The notes beneath the pieces are model-generated. The model did not search any database, was not told the origin of the DNA, and saw only the letters and a list, made by a program, of their open reading frames with translations. This document shows positions 24,761 to 36,411 of a stretch of 64,000 nucleotides of DNA, piece after piece. The stretch comes from Branchiostoma belcheri (taxonomy: Eukaryota; Chordata; Leptocardii; Amphioxiformes; Branchiostomatidae): NCBI RefSeq assembly GCF_001625305.1, contig NW_017802935.1, forward strand, positions 4,124,872 through 4,188,871. Direction: 5' to 3'. Both the position numbers and the translations under genes were made by a program. How positions within the stretch are numbered: position 1 is the first letter of the stretch; each line of letters starts with the position of its first letter.

Positions 24761-24977
24761 GACCCAATGGACCAATCACGTCTTCTTAATTTGTTCATAT
24801 TGATTATACTCCAAACAAACTTCAAGTGGCCATGTAAATAGATGAGATACAACACGGGACCTGTGGATATCTCGGGCTGAATTGCGAGGGTTTGTGAGGG
24901 GAGACGTAGCGAGGACCGTCGGTGGGAGGCGCCCGGGCGACCGCTCAGACCTGCCGGGGGAGTGTCGGTGTGCAGTC
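24761..24977 (+). promoter_or_regulatory. Wnt6 proximal promoter and 5' leader
   Basis: Two CCAAT boxes 8 bp apart (24764-24768 and 24772-24776) lie about 200 bp upstream of the Wnt6 ATG, followed by CpG-rich leader sequence. No TATA box is seen at a fitting distance. Confidence 0.45.
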
Positions 24978-25054
24978 ATGGCCTCAGCCCAGCTCGCGTT
25001 CACCGTCTTCTTCTTCTATCTGCTGTGTCCCACGAGCATTATCGGACTGTGGTG
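24978..25054 (+). CDS. Wnt6: Wnt6 canonical first exon (signal peptide)
   Basis: Encodes MASAQLAFTVFFFYLLCPTS followed by IIGLW and ends two bases into a Trp codon before GTGAGT. The GLWW junction and its phase equal those of Wnt1 exon 1, showing an intron inherited from the common Wnt ancestor. Confidence 0.93.
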
Positions 25055-28000
25055 GTGAGTAGATCCCTGCGTAATTAGCACGTACAGACTTAATTGTTGC
25101 ACGAGGTGCTTGTCAGTTGTCCCAGGGGGGAGTACTAGTACGTAACGCCGCCCGTCTGTAGTGGGGTGTCGTTGGGGACGGAGGGAGGGGGGCATGGCTG
25201 TGTGTGTCCACCTTGCAAGCTTCTACAGTTTTTCAGACACGGCTACATATTGGTGTCCTGCTTTTCAGCCCGTGGCCATATTCAGATAATAACTTTTGTC
25301 TGACGTTACTTCGCTCCGAGCGATGTGTGTGCAGCGGCTAAAGTACAATAGCCGCGTTGATTCGCCAGAACACCGGCTCCCCTAACAAGAAACCACGGCC
25401 TTGTCTACCGAGAAACTACAGGCACAGCTCCCCTGGTCGCATACATATTCTCACAGATACATGCAAGAATACTCAGCGTATGTGGCAGTGGTACGCAACG
25501 CCGGGCTTGGACAGTAACGAGTAACAAAAAGACGTTAAGTCCTAAAAATACTTATCCCTTGTAAAACAACATAGGGATAGTCGCTGACAACAAGGTCTTG
25601 TCTTGTCGACATATCTTCTTAGATCATAACAGAGATAGGGAGAGAAGTGACTCGTGTTTGCGGAAGATTTCGTGCACCACTCTTGTGACTAGAAGATCGC
25701 ATTGCCGCCCTCTCCCTTCGCCATTGTCCTGTCGCTAGAATATTCATGCTGGAAACCCATGGGGAAACGATTGGTTAATGCCTCGTAAAGACCAAAAACG
25801 ATAGCAGCCCTTATCAAAACGAGCCCTCGGGGTAGTTCTGATAGCTTTGAGTGCTTAAAACACTGCACAGAAAGGAGGTCTCCTTTTACCGTAGGCCCTG
25901 CCACTGTTCGCCTCGGCGTTTTGAACCTCTCGACCGGTCTTTGTTTGGGACGAAACGCGTTAACGAGAAAATTGGTGTTGAGACAACAATCGTGCTAATG
26001 TGAAATTCAGTAACTTAATGACGGGGATTAGGAAAGGATATGTTGTTCTTCTTGTTGACGACGGGAGGAGACAACAGGCGTGTTTACCTGCGTGCGAGGT
26101 CGCTGTGTGCCGGGCGGGTGTTGAGGAGGTGTGCCGGGTGGGGGGTCCATTTCGCCGGGAGGACAGACTCTCCTATCCACGGCCGTCAGTCAGCAGAGCG
26201 CGTGCAACCGGGCAGCTCCCAGGGCCAGCATGCGCCTATGTGAAGGCTTACAGTTCCTCATCCTGTGGGTCCAACTCTCGCAGTAAGTGTTTCAGCAAAA
26301 TTCCGTACGGCGTAAGCACGCGTGGGGCTGGTTTCGTGTAGCAAATTCCCCCTGTTTTAGATGTTTCGACCAATGCCTGAGACCTGGCCATATGCCGGGC
26401 CATGTGCGGCTGACGTCCCAAACAACAGTACACTCACACTGGGTGGTTCTCCGAACGTTCTTAATTCATCTTAAGGTTTCAATATTTGTGGTGATGTTTA
26501 AGGTGTTATATTGGTTATTCAGGTGTAGTTTAAGCATAGTTTGGTACTGTTTTTGCACTGTCGGTATTGAGACCGTCGACTTGATGATATGATGTAGTGT
26601 ACTACCGATCTCCACCGTATATATATAAGAGAATCCCTTTGTGATTTTTTGCATGTTCCACATGGAAGCCCCTTGCACTTAGTGAGTGCTTCCCGTCTCC
26701 CCTTCTCGCCACCCACTGACTGTAGGGCCGAAACCTTGAACCAAATTTCCCACAGGGCGGTGGGCAGCCCGCTCGTAATGGACCACCGGTCGATCTGCAG
26801 GAAGACGCGGCGACTCATCGGCAAGCAGGCGGAGATCTGCCGTAAGGAGCCCGAGATCGTACAAGAAGTCATCAAGGGCGCCAAGCTAGGCACGGGCGAG
26901 TGCCAGTTCCAGTTTAAGGAGAGAAGATGGAACTGTTCTACTGCTGATAAATTCTTCGGAAGGATTCTTATGCAAGGTCAGATTTTAATAAGTATAAATC
27001 TTCTAATAAACAGTAAATTTATTGCCTTACTAGGTAGATGTTAGGCTTTGCTTTTTCTTCACATAAATGCTGTTTAGGTTGTGTTTTGAGAAGTCTTTTC
27101 ACCCAAAGTGTGTTAGGACCCATGTTAGTTAGGATTCAGGGCCAGTGGAGTTATGGATATATTCTGTTTTTTCCCAATCTTTTTCAGACCGCGGAAGAGG
27201 GAACGATTGGTGGCGAAATTTGCAAGGTTTCTAAACTTCCTTCTTATATCTAATCCATCCCCTTGTTTCTGTCAGACGACCAAAATATGTGTAATGTTGC
27301 TACCAATCTTCCAACGATAGTCTACATATAGTTCGAGGCTTAGAACCTGTTTAACACAGTAGTTGAGTGATGTTTTTCTGTTTTGTTCAGTTCGAATGAA
27401 GTTTTGTTGTCGATAGATACAACCATCAGGGAGGAAGAACCAAATTTCCTGACTTTCTTGAAGTGTTGTATAGTCTGCTCCTCAGCAAAATCTTAAGGTC
27501 GTGTCCTTTTTTGTGTTGTGACGACACTCTTGATGATGACAATAAATTTGCGTTGCGTGTGTCCATAACTCTACTGGCGACTTCCTGACATTCTTGCCCA
27601 AGACGCATGAACTTGGTGCCATTAGCACCGTGTTGTTGACGTGTTTTCGGTGACTTCTCAAAACACGCACCTACCTCCTGACACATTAACACACGGCGTA
27701 TAATTGCGTGTAGCCACATTAGCTGCTGTCCGTAATTAGCCACATAAGCCTTTTAACCCACTTTGTCACTTAACTATTAATTACATAGTGTGTGTTTTGT
27801 AGTATGTAGTGCTTAGCTGCATTTTCTACCTCTGTAAAACACAATGTAGCCTCTTGGTGTAGATTGCAGTACGGGGTTTGAAAATAAGGTGCAGATGGGG
27901 TATCTTGTGTTCGTATTTGAGTGTGGAATTATCTTGTAACAATTCTAAATTGGACGATATTACAACACATTATCAGCTACTAGTACTTGGGATAATGAAC

Positions 28001-31000
28001 CAGATGCCCCATGGGAATTCAAAATGGCGGCCCCTGTGCGGACGCCATGACATCTGTCACCTGTATCCCTGGTTTTTCTGCAAATCTGAGCAGAAGGACG
28101 GGCGAGAGAGAAGAGTAAACTCGGGTGTAGAAGCCCGTGGGTGGGCAGCCACAACACGGCGTGTTTGTGTGTTTGGTGCCGGCGTGAGAAGCCAAGCATG
28201 GCTAGGTTGGCAGAGGGAAGAAAAAGGCCCCGAGCGAATTCCATGTCGGATGCCTGGTTGTGTGCAGGGTGCCCCGGTCCCCGGGCCTGTTGTGACAGCC
28301 GACGCACACAGCCACCCATGCGGCACCAAAGGTCAATCCAACCCGACATCAATATGGTAACTTTGTAGCAAACTCTGACGTCTTCATTTCAAGGCACGGA
28401 CCAGCGAATATCCCAACATCTATACAGCTTTCCATCAATAAGATTCAACACCAAAACCTTGCAAAAAGAGTCAGAAAAGTCTAGTATTTACCTCAGCACA
28501 CCGTCGCATTGATACAAATGACACGAAAAAAATTGACCGTGTGAAAGCTTTAAAGGGGAAAGGACGTAGACAGAGTTCATGTGAGGTTGAGTTGAAAAAT
28601 GACACGGCTGGATACCTGCGCTGATTGTTGTATCATACCTGTTATTGTTGTAGCTAGGCGCGGTGAGATAGCTGATGGTTTAGATGTGATACTGTGTTAG
28701 TGGCAACTTAGTGCCACAACAAAGAACCGACAAATCCCACAGTCTAAACTGTCTTAAGAGTCGGTTCAGGGTGTCAAATCTCCAAATCACGACTTCATCA
28801 TTTCGGGATAACTCTATATACCTTAAGTGCAAAACAGTGGCACATAACCTAGTAGCAATAATAGACAATGATGTTTAAAATGTTTTTGACAATAGGTCCG
28901 CATATTCCAGCAATGATAGGAGACCCCAACAACTGACTCATCATTATCAAATATAAAATCATTACGAATAATTTTAAGTTTGTGGAATGAAATATTGGAC
29001 TTCTTCAGTACACTGAAAACAATACTTCCTAAAGACAACCTGCTACTCTACATATTGGTTGAAGCAAAGCTGTTAAAAATGTAGATTTATAACCTTATTG
29101 GTTAATACATATGAAGCTTGTAGAATGAAATATTGGACTTCGCCAGTACGCTCACAATATCAAAGCTATCAAAGACAACCTGCAACTGTACATATTGGTT
29201 GGCACAATGTTACAGTTGGTGTATATTTTCACTGTGTTTGTCTCACCTGCCTAAATCATAGTGACAGAAAGGTCAGCTGTGATTAAAACAAATATGTCTC
29301 TCCCTACGGGTGGTACTGTACTACCGCCCCGGGCATCAGTATTGTTCAGACAAATCTGGAATGCTATCATATAAGCCAGCCTTGCTTTTCTGATGGGGCT
29401 ATCTCAGGGTCTGGCTTCTACCTAGTGAGATGTGTTACAGAGAAGGTGGATCAGTGAGATTAACGCGTGGAAAGGATTAACATGAGAGTTAATCCTGGGT
29501 CTTTGTTCCCTTTGTAAGCCACTGATTCTACCCGGTAAGAAATATGAACATGTGACCTGTTTTTAGTGGGGGAAGTATTTAGGGCAAACTTACTACCGTA
29601 ACATGGACGATTTCTTCTCACCACAAAAACATTTTTTTGTTTGGCAGGCAAATGTTCTAATATGACAGATGCTACAGATATGGTTATGCTGATGTTAGAA
29701 TACAGTAATCTCCAAGCAGATCCATTAGGTGGCTAATGGTCACTCTTTTTCCTATGGTACAGCCTTCCCACCGTAGGATCTGCTTGGAGACTTGAATACA
29801 GGTATTAAGTACAGGTGTAGGAGAGTCCAATGGGTTGACAGAAAATAGAACATCTGACCAGGTAGATTGAAGAGTTAGCCAGTCATACGAGTACATTTCG
29901 TATCCTACGAGAGACTAAAACTTTAGGAGGACGACACAGAAGAATCTACAGGTTTTCTGTTATGTACACTGTTGATAGCTCTGTTATGTACACTGTCGAT
30001 AGCTCTATTTCATTTCACAGGTGGGAGGTTGACTTGTCAGGTGTTTTGTCTTCGCGTCTGTTTGCACTTAACAGGCAGCGTTTTGTTCTAGTGTTGATGT
30101 TTTTCAACCCTGTGTTTCCCTGTGCCACCCTCCTACTTAGTGACTCACCGCCTTGTTGTAGGTTAAGTTTGATACATTGGTGAGTCCAACAAACAACTGG
30201 GTACCTCAGAGAGGGACCAAAAACCACTGGTCAATGAGATTATCAAAAGATCATTGGAACGCCTTGGAGATCATAAAAAATCAGTCAAACCTCCCATCCC
30301 AGAAGAGAAAGGAAAGCAAAACAGGACACATGCATGTAGCCAAACGCGTTTTGTTTCTGTTTATGTAGTTTTGTGTAGCTAACACGATTTTACAGTTGAT
30401 GTCATAGGAACAGAGTAAACTACCGCGGATAACTAAGAGTTGTTTAGCATTGTCAGAAAGGGTGTTGACATTGACTATGTGTTCAAGAGTGCTTGAGAGC
30501 TTCTTGAAAAGGACTGAGCGCTGGTAGCCGTATTGCGCCGGCCTGCGAAGCTGGTGTGTTACGCCGAAGGGCGGTTATTCCGGCTATACCGATACAGATA
30601 CAGTATATAGGGCAGTGCAGTAGATAATGAGTATCTCCTGTTTGACGTCCCACAGATATACGTGAGACGGCGTTCGTGTACGCCGTGACGTCAGCCGGCG
30701 TGACGTTCGCCGTGACGCAGTCCTGCAGCATGGGCGAGCTGCTGCAGTGCGGCTGTGACTACCAGATGAAGGGAGAGAGTCCGGACGGCAGCTGGGAGTG
30801 GGGAGGGTGCGGGGACGATATCGACTTCGGCTACACCAAGTCTCGCGAGTTTATGGACGCCCAGACCAGGCACAGATCCGACATTAGAACACTGCTGACG
30901 CTACACAATAACGAGGCGGGAAGACTGGTGAGTGTCAATGATACTTCTTAAAGGCGTCCAGTGTAATTTCAGGGCGTCCACACCGGATGATTTTCAAAGT

Positions 31001-34000
31001 AATTTTCTGGTCATTCTTCTAGTGTAGTGACTTGAATCAATCCGATCCCATAGCATGCTGATATCTGTGTGGCAAACATGTGATGTCGCGGATAGAAAAG
31101 TTTGCTTGTTTTGTATCGTGGACTGGGCCAGTGAAAATTTTAGGTTTTATAGACCAGGGCTGTATGTACAAACCATGCACTACAGATGGAAAGTGTCATT
31201 GGCTTCATATACCAAAAATTTTCTCTTTCATCTAAGGTGGTCCCTTTTTAAGTCAGTGCAATAGATGATGATTATTTTGAAATGAAAGATTCGTCTGAAG
31301 CGAAACTTACCACGACCATGGAGGTACAATTTGATCCATGCCACGACAAACGGATTTGCAATGAAAATTCAAACCTTGGCGCCAGAACTCGTGGTGCTAA
31401 AAGATGGAGTCTTATCTGTGGAGAGGTGACATGTCTATTTGCCCGGAAGAACAAAAGCGCCGCAGCGTTCAGATATGCTTTCAAACACGGAGAGATAGCA
31501 TCAGAGTTACCCGTCAGGTAGGAGCGGTAGTGTTTGAAGCTAAGAGACCTGACAACGTCCCCACTTACACACAAATAAGGACTCCTGAAAACTATAGGCA
31601 GGAGATTCCTCATATTGAACTAACCGGAAGGATGGGAAGAAGAGATATCTTTTCATGTGATCAACTTGTCAATTTTCCTGGATGATCCTAGACAAGGATT
31701 AGCGTTGTAAGATTAACATACGGAAGTCATAGATTTCCCAAAGCCTGAAAAGAACTTAATGATGTTCAGATAGAATCTGACTTGTCTATGGTAAAAAAAA
31801 AAACTACATCTATCTAGCTGTTCAGATTGTCAACGTTTTAGCATGGTTCTAGTTGTTCAGTACAGATCTTCAAGCTGGCAAATTGTTACAAGTTTTCCTA
31901 ACATATGTTAGCAAAGCAAAAGAAATGAATGGAAAAGAAAGGAAAGGAAAGGAAGGGAAAGAAATACTCAACTATCCTACACTGTAGCTTGCTTAAACGA
32001 TGTCGGCAGTGACCTACTTTTTCTGTGACGCAAATCGTACCATTTTTCTTTACAGGCAAAGAGCAAGCGTGATTTTCAAAGGTGAAATACTTTTTTTCAA
32101 TCGTAAACAGTGCACGAGACCATGCTCTCTTTGTGTACCATTGTATCCACGCGTATTGTCCGTATAGTTCTTGTATGTACACATTTACGTCAATGCAAAC
32201 ACTGACGCCACGCCGACGTACTTTTTCCTTTACAACTTCCACCCCTGTTAGGAGTTTCCCATATAAATTCCACCCAGGAAATAAAAGCCTGCTTCCTGTC
32301 TTTTATCGAGAAAGGCCCTCCCCGTGACATTTGCTAAATTTAGTGCAGCGACTAAAAATAGACCATTGGAATGAAAAAAGGGGTATGATTATGGTGACGT
32401 GTATGACGTAGTGACGCCGTGGTGCTACTGTAGCTTCCACGGTTACCATGGGAACGAGAACGGTGGGCCAAACCGCGTGGCCTGATGGGACAATAGGACA
32501 GACGCCATCGGACGACGATGGCCCCGGCGTTGCCTAGGTAACAGACTGCCGGCCGTACACAATGTCAGACGTAGGAATGGAGCGAGAGAAAAGAACGAGG
32601 CGCTACAAAGTACCGCAAAAGGTCGAGGTTTTTTGTACCACAAGAAAGAAGCCCAACTTGACGTGTTTACCGTCACTTATGGCACATTCAATCTCAGTTT
32701 ACCAAGAGCTAACAGTACAGAAAAACACTCTTAAGAGAAGAAGAAAAAAGTCAACATTTCACCGATTGTTGAACTACTATAGTACATAGTAACTACTTGA
32801 AAACACATTGGGAACATTGTTTTGGAGCAGAGTTGATAGACTCCAGTTAAAAATAAACTCCCTACACAATTGCTGAATTGGGTGTTTAGATCCTAGCAAA
32901 TTGATTTTTGATGAGGCTCAGAGACTCTTGGATGGTAATGAAGGTAATGAAATTAATTGGTAAAGACAGCACTATTCGCTGAACACGGTGAATGCATTTC
33001 TACTGCATCTTTGTGTCTATAAAAGCCATATGTAGAAAGAGTAACTGGTACATTTTATAGTATGCTCGTATTAAGCATGGAACAGACGTAGGAGTACTAC
33101 TACTGTACTAGAAGCTTCCCTAAGAAGTAAGATGCGTTTTTGTTTTCGGGTCATGTAATGAACCCTCTTCCAAACTATTGGAACAGTTGCTACTTGCTAG
33201 CCAGAACCAGTCGCCGTGTAAAACTGCGTTGGTGGCATCTCCACAACAAATGACATCGTTATCGTTTAATCCGGCGTTATCAAATCATAATACAAGGTTG
33301 ACCCGCTCTAACTCTCCCGGTTTCTCGGTATTCTGCCGCCTAAGGCAGCGCTCTACACGTAGATCGGCTAGAAAGGCATTCCAAGCATAGGCGGAGATTG
33401 TGTAGAAAGCCGCACGTTGACGTTCAAAGGTAGCACACAAAATGCACGCATTGTCTGACATAAGTAGGTAGAAAATAGATAAGCCTGATTAGTAGCTCAT
33501 CGTGTACAATAGGTGGCGTGTGGGGCCTTGGCTGACGGGAGATGTGTGCCGTCCTTGTGGTCTTCCGTGTTTGACATTTACCACGGATCCAGGCGATTGT
33601 CTCGCCGTTTTGTGTCATCAGTTAATGCATGGATCCGCGTCTTTTTCAAAGGCGAAAACCCAGATAATTTTGCTGCCTTTGTTTCCATGCCTGACTTGTC
33701 CTCTCTCTGGGTCAGTGGCCTTGTGTTAGGCCGAGAGAAAAGGTAACGAACAAGTGAAGGATCAAACGGATTTCATCAAAAATGCGATGGAATATGTTTA
33801 CCTTTAATTTAGGCTTAACGTTACTGATGCCACTCTTTTCATATGCATAGCTCTCAAGTCTGGAAAGTCAGTCCAGATTTTCCCGCCAACAGACACGAGT
33901 TTGATTGACAAGTGTTTCAGACGACTAAACTCGCCATCCGCAATGTGAGAAAAAAAAACTAGTTTGCATGCATTATTTTAGCTGGTATACGTTAAAATTA

Positions 34001-36411
34001 ACGTGCAGATCGTTTTTTAAAAGCTTATTGAAACAAAAGTCCAAATTTGAGCTTATTGGAACAAAATATCAAAGCAAAAACAATATCTTTTATTTGGACG
34101 TGACAAGCTCCGTGGGGAGGGGGGCGGTCCCAGGAGACTCAGTGCCTGCCATACGACAGGTGCAAGTGACTAATTATGAAAAGCCGTGACTAACAAACTT
34201 TCTCATGCCTGGCTGCTGTAATCGGCAGTCCTTTATCATTCTTATTAACCGTGTGTCAGTCTGTTTCCGTCACATACACACAGTTTTCTTCCTCTGTCAA
34301 ACCCAGCTGTGATGGCACAGCAGCTGCTGATATCCCAGCACACTTAGCGCGCGGTAGATCTTCAATCCATGGGGGGGGGGTCTCCAAGCAGAGGTCTAGG
34401 CTTTTTCGGCTTATTTTAGTCGAGTTGTAGGCGTTTATATTTCCTGTACTGATATCGTTTTTTACGTCTTTTTACGTCTACCTTACGCTAGCCCAAATAG
34501 TAACTGTCTGGCAATGGTTAACCGTGTCCTTGGTCTGGCAAATAGATGTAACTGATTGTTGCCGCAGTGGCCAACTTGATACTGTCTTTGCAGAGCAGCC
34601 CCAAAAAGTTCTGCTTGCTTGGAGATGAGGGATTTTCCCTGCTTGAACCTTCAACTTACTGTTTTTTCTCTACCATTAAGCCACAGGAATATTGTTATCT
34701 TATGAAACTTTAGTAGTTGTACCACACCGCTTGCTCCCTAGGTGAATGAGAGTAGCTCTTTAGTGCGCGAGACATTTCAAGACGCCAGATCGAAAAAAAA
34801 ACTTTTTACTTTACCTACCAAAGCAATAATGGCAACAATGTCCTGTGAAAACGCGATGTAGGGGGTTATGTATAGGGTACGCCGTGTCAACTTTTGTGGC
34901 TGAACTTTTCTTTCAGAGGGGCTAACATGAAAGTGATTACCATTCTTCCCCTTTCGCTTCAGCTGGTTAACTCTTTAAACAGCTTCTCTCAGTCGCCAGT
35001 CCATTACGTGTAACGTAGACACCCCCTGTGGGGAGCGTGACAAATGTCGTGAAAGGGGGGACACTGAAATGTCAGCTCTCCGGAGGGGTTGGCGAGCGAG
35101 GAGAATGCGAGGAAATTTCGGGAAAAAAGACGGTTTGATTTGGCAAGGCTGAAGCGGATGCTTGGTCTTGACTCCTGGGTGCCTAGGAGACAGGAGAAAG
35201 TTGAAACATGTATCAATGTGCACATCAGTCGAGTTGGAAATAACAGACAGAAATAAGTTTGCCAGTTACGTGGCCGGCTTCACAAACTCAATGTCTGTAG
35301 GCAGATCTACAGATATTTACAAACATTATGATTTTCCTTACCAGTTGATAAGATTTTGTTTGATTTATGCTTGTGAGATAAGTTCCATTGATATGCAAAT
35401 TCCTTTCGCTTTAACTTATTTATGTTTGGTTGGATTCTTTATGTTACCTTATGATTAATTGCACACTTGTATATAGTGATTATTTTCTTCTTATTTATTA
35501 TTGTATTTTATCCTCAGTTACTTTGTTTGTATTTTACTATGTTGGGGTTTACCCCCCAGGTATCATTGAAAAACGCCGACAAGGCGATATGTATCACCTG
35601 GATAAATAAATGAAATGTAAATGATGAAAAATATGGCCCACAAAGACCATGATGGATTGACACTCATCACCATCATCATCATGACCGGTATTTGAATATT
35701 TGAAAGTTTATCAGTTGATAAGTGAAACAGTAACAATCAAAACCAAGCCGCCAAAATGCATTGAAAATCGAATAACAATGTTCTTTATCCATAACCACTT
35801 GTTTACAACAAAGAACCTTGATATTCAATCATTCACCAACTTGATAAAATCATCTACGGATGCATTGAAAGTTTCTCCAAAGAGAAGTGTGAGTTTTTAC
35901 GGTTCATCTTCATGTGAACTTATGATGTTTCCTCCTCTCTCGTTCCCAGGCTGTCAAGAACTTCATGCGGACGGAGTGCAAGTGCCACGGGCTGTCCGGA
36001 TCATGCGCAGTAAAGACGTGTTGGAAAAAGATGCCGATATTCCGGGAGGTCGGAGTCCGGCTAAAGGAGAGGTTTAACGGCGCGTTCCAAGTCATGGGAT
36101 CCAACAACGGCAAACATCTCATACCAGTCGGGGACACCATCAAAGCGCCCACCGCGGAGGACCTCGTGTATACGAACGAGTCGCCCAATTTTTGCAAAAG
36201 GAACAGGAAAACAGGGTCGCAAGGGACCAAGGGAAGGGCCTGTAACGCCACGTCCATGGGAATCGGCGGGTGTGACTTGTTGTGCTGTGGGAGAGGGTAC
36301 AAGGAGAGGCAGGTCGTGGTGGAGGAAAACTGTAAGTGTCGCTTCCACTGGTGCTGTGTAGTCAAGTGCTCCAAATGTACGGCCGTCAAAACGGTGCACG
36401 AGTGTTTATGA
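24978..36411 (+). CDS. Wnt6: Wnt6 signalling ligand, complete
   Basis: Secreted, acylated Wnt ligand. Coding exons are 24978-25054, 26756-26976, 30656-30927 and 35950-36411 (stop TGA), with phases 2, 1 and 0, giving 343 residues. In order: signal peptide, GLWWAVGSPLVMD (a Wnt6 hallmark), SICRKTRRLIGKQAEICRKE, ECQFQFKERRWNCS, DIRETAFVYAV, CSMGELLQCGCDY, WEWGGCGDDIDFG, NNEAGRL, CKCHGLSGSCAVKTC (the serine before GSC is the palmitoleate site), ACNATS, GCDLLCCGRGY and the terminal FHWCCVVKC...HECL cysteine pattern. Possible N-glycosylation sites are NCS and NAT. It lacks the proline-rich insertion vertebrate WNT6 carries between LLQCGC and WEWGGC. It is divergent from Wnt1. The exon 2 donor is GTCAGA, weaker than the others. 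Confidence 0.97.
25055..26079 (+). other. Wnt6 intron 1, first part
   Basis: Intronic sequence with no recognised element. Confidence 0.6.
26080..26229 (+). promoter_or_regulatory. GC-rich candidate internal Wnt6 promoter/leader
   Basis: A GC-rich stretch lies directly before the alternative ATG at 26230. It contrasts with the AT-rich intron on either side. Promoter function is inferred. Confidence 0.3.
26230..26282 (+). CDS. Candidate alternative first exon of Wnt6
   Basis: An ATG at 26230 opens MRLCEGLQFLILWVQLS and ends two bases into a codon (CA) at a consensus donor GTAAGT. Joined to exon 2 (26756) it reads ...VQLSQAVGSPLVMD in frame, a 335-residue form. It has a basic residue, then a hydrophobic core, as in a signal peptide, and follows a GC-rich leader (26080-26229). 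Phase, leader character and position inside Wnt6 intron 1 all agree, but transcript support is not available. Confidence 0.5.
26756..26976 (+). CDS. Wnt6: Wnt6 exon 2
   Basis: The acceptor is CCCACAG. It starts with the third base of the shared codon, then AVGSPLVMD, and ends GRILMQ plus G before GTCAGA. Any first exon ending two bases into a codon joins in frame. Confidence 0.95.
28975..29212 (+). repeat. Imperfect tandem duplication, period about 133 bp
   Basis: GAATGAAATATTGGACTTC, AAAGACAACCTGC and GTACATATTGGTTG (or CTACATATTGGTTG) occur twice in order, inside Wnt6 intron 2. Confidence 0.7.
29709..29790. repeat. Foldback element with perfect 15-bp ends
   Basis: Begins TCTCCAAGCAGATCC and ends with its exact reverse complement. 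The same end motif recurs near 34381, 39440, 39550, 39930, 40083 and 44268. Confidence 0.65.
30656..30927 (+). CDS. Wnt6: Wnt6 exon 3
   Basis: Completes Asp then IRETAFVYAV, CSMGELLQCGC, WEWGGCGDDIDFGYTKSREF and NNEAGRL before GTGAGT. A TGACGTCA octamer at about 30686 lies within coding sequence. Confidence 0.95.
32529..32542. promoter_or_regulatory. RFX X-box in Wnt6 intron 3
   Basis: GTTGCCTAGGTAAC fits the RFX consensus exactly. A weaker relative, GTTACCATGGGAAC, lies about 90 bp upstream near 32441. Both sit in a small GC-rich island with several TGACG half-sites. Confidence 0.4.
35460..35630 (+). mobile_element. LINE-type 3' end
   Basis: GGTATCATTGAAAAACGCCG, then ATATGTATCACCTGGATAAA and a short AAATG-type repeat tail, resembles the 3' terminus of non-LTR retrotransposons. 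No reverse-transcriptase sequence remains. Confidence 0.4.
35950..36411 (+). CDS. Wnt6: Wnt6 exon 4 with acylation site and stop
   Basis: Begins AVKNFMRTECKCHGLSGSC and ends KTVHECL-TGA. It carries the lipid-accepting serine and the conserved C-terminal cysteines. Confidence 0.97.
   Translation, partial: AVKNFMRTECKCHGLSGSCAVKTCWKKMPIFREVGVRLKERFNGAFQVMGSNNGKHLIPVGDTIKAPTAEDLVYTNESPNFCKRNRKTGSQGTKGRACNATSMGIGGCDLLCCGRGYKERQVVVEENCKCRFHWCCVVKCSKCTAVKTVHECL

Larger units (their letters stand above)
26977..30655 (+). other. Wnt6 intron 2
   Basis: A 3.7 kb intron. Contains a YY1-type AAAATGGCGGCC near 28020, the tandem repeat at 28975-29212, the foldback at 29709 and a 24-bp duplication (TTATGTACACTGTTGATAGC and TTATGTACACTGTCGATAGC) near 29960-30005. 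No coding sequence seen. Confidence 0.6.
30928..35949 (+). other. Wnt6 intron 3
   Basis: A 5 kb intron. Includes a purine-rich GGAAA microsatellite near 31930-31965, a CpG-rich island with an X-box at 32400-32560 and a LINE-type 3' end at 35460-35630. No exon missed by homology was recognised. Confidence 0.6.

Noticed and set aside
24376-24855. 159-codon minus-strand frame upstream of Wnt6
   Set aside because: Composition follows the GC-rich promoter DNA, with no domain or splice context.
35162-35458. 98-codon frame before the LINE-type 3' end in Wnt6 intron 3
   Set aside because: No reverse-transcriptase C-terminal motifs could be seen, so it was not assigned to the LINE.
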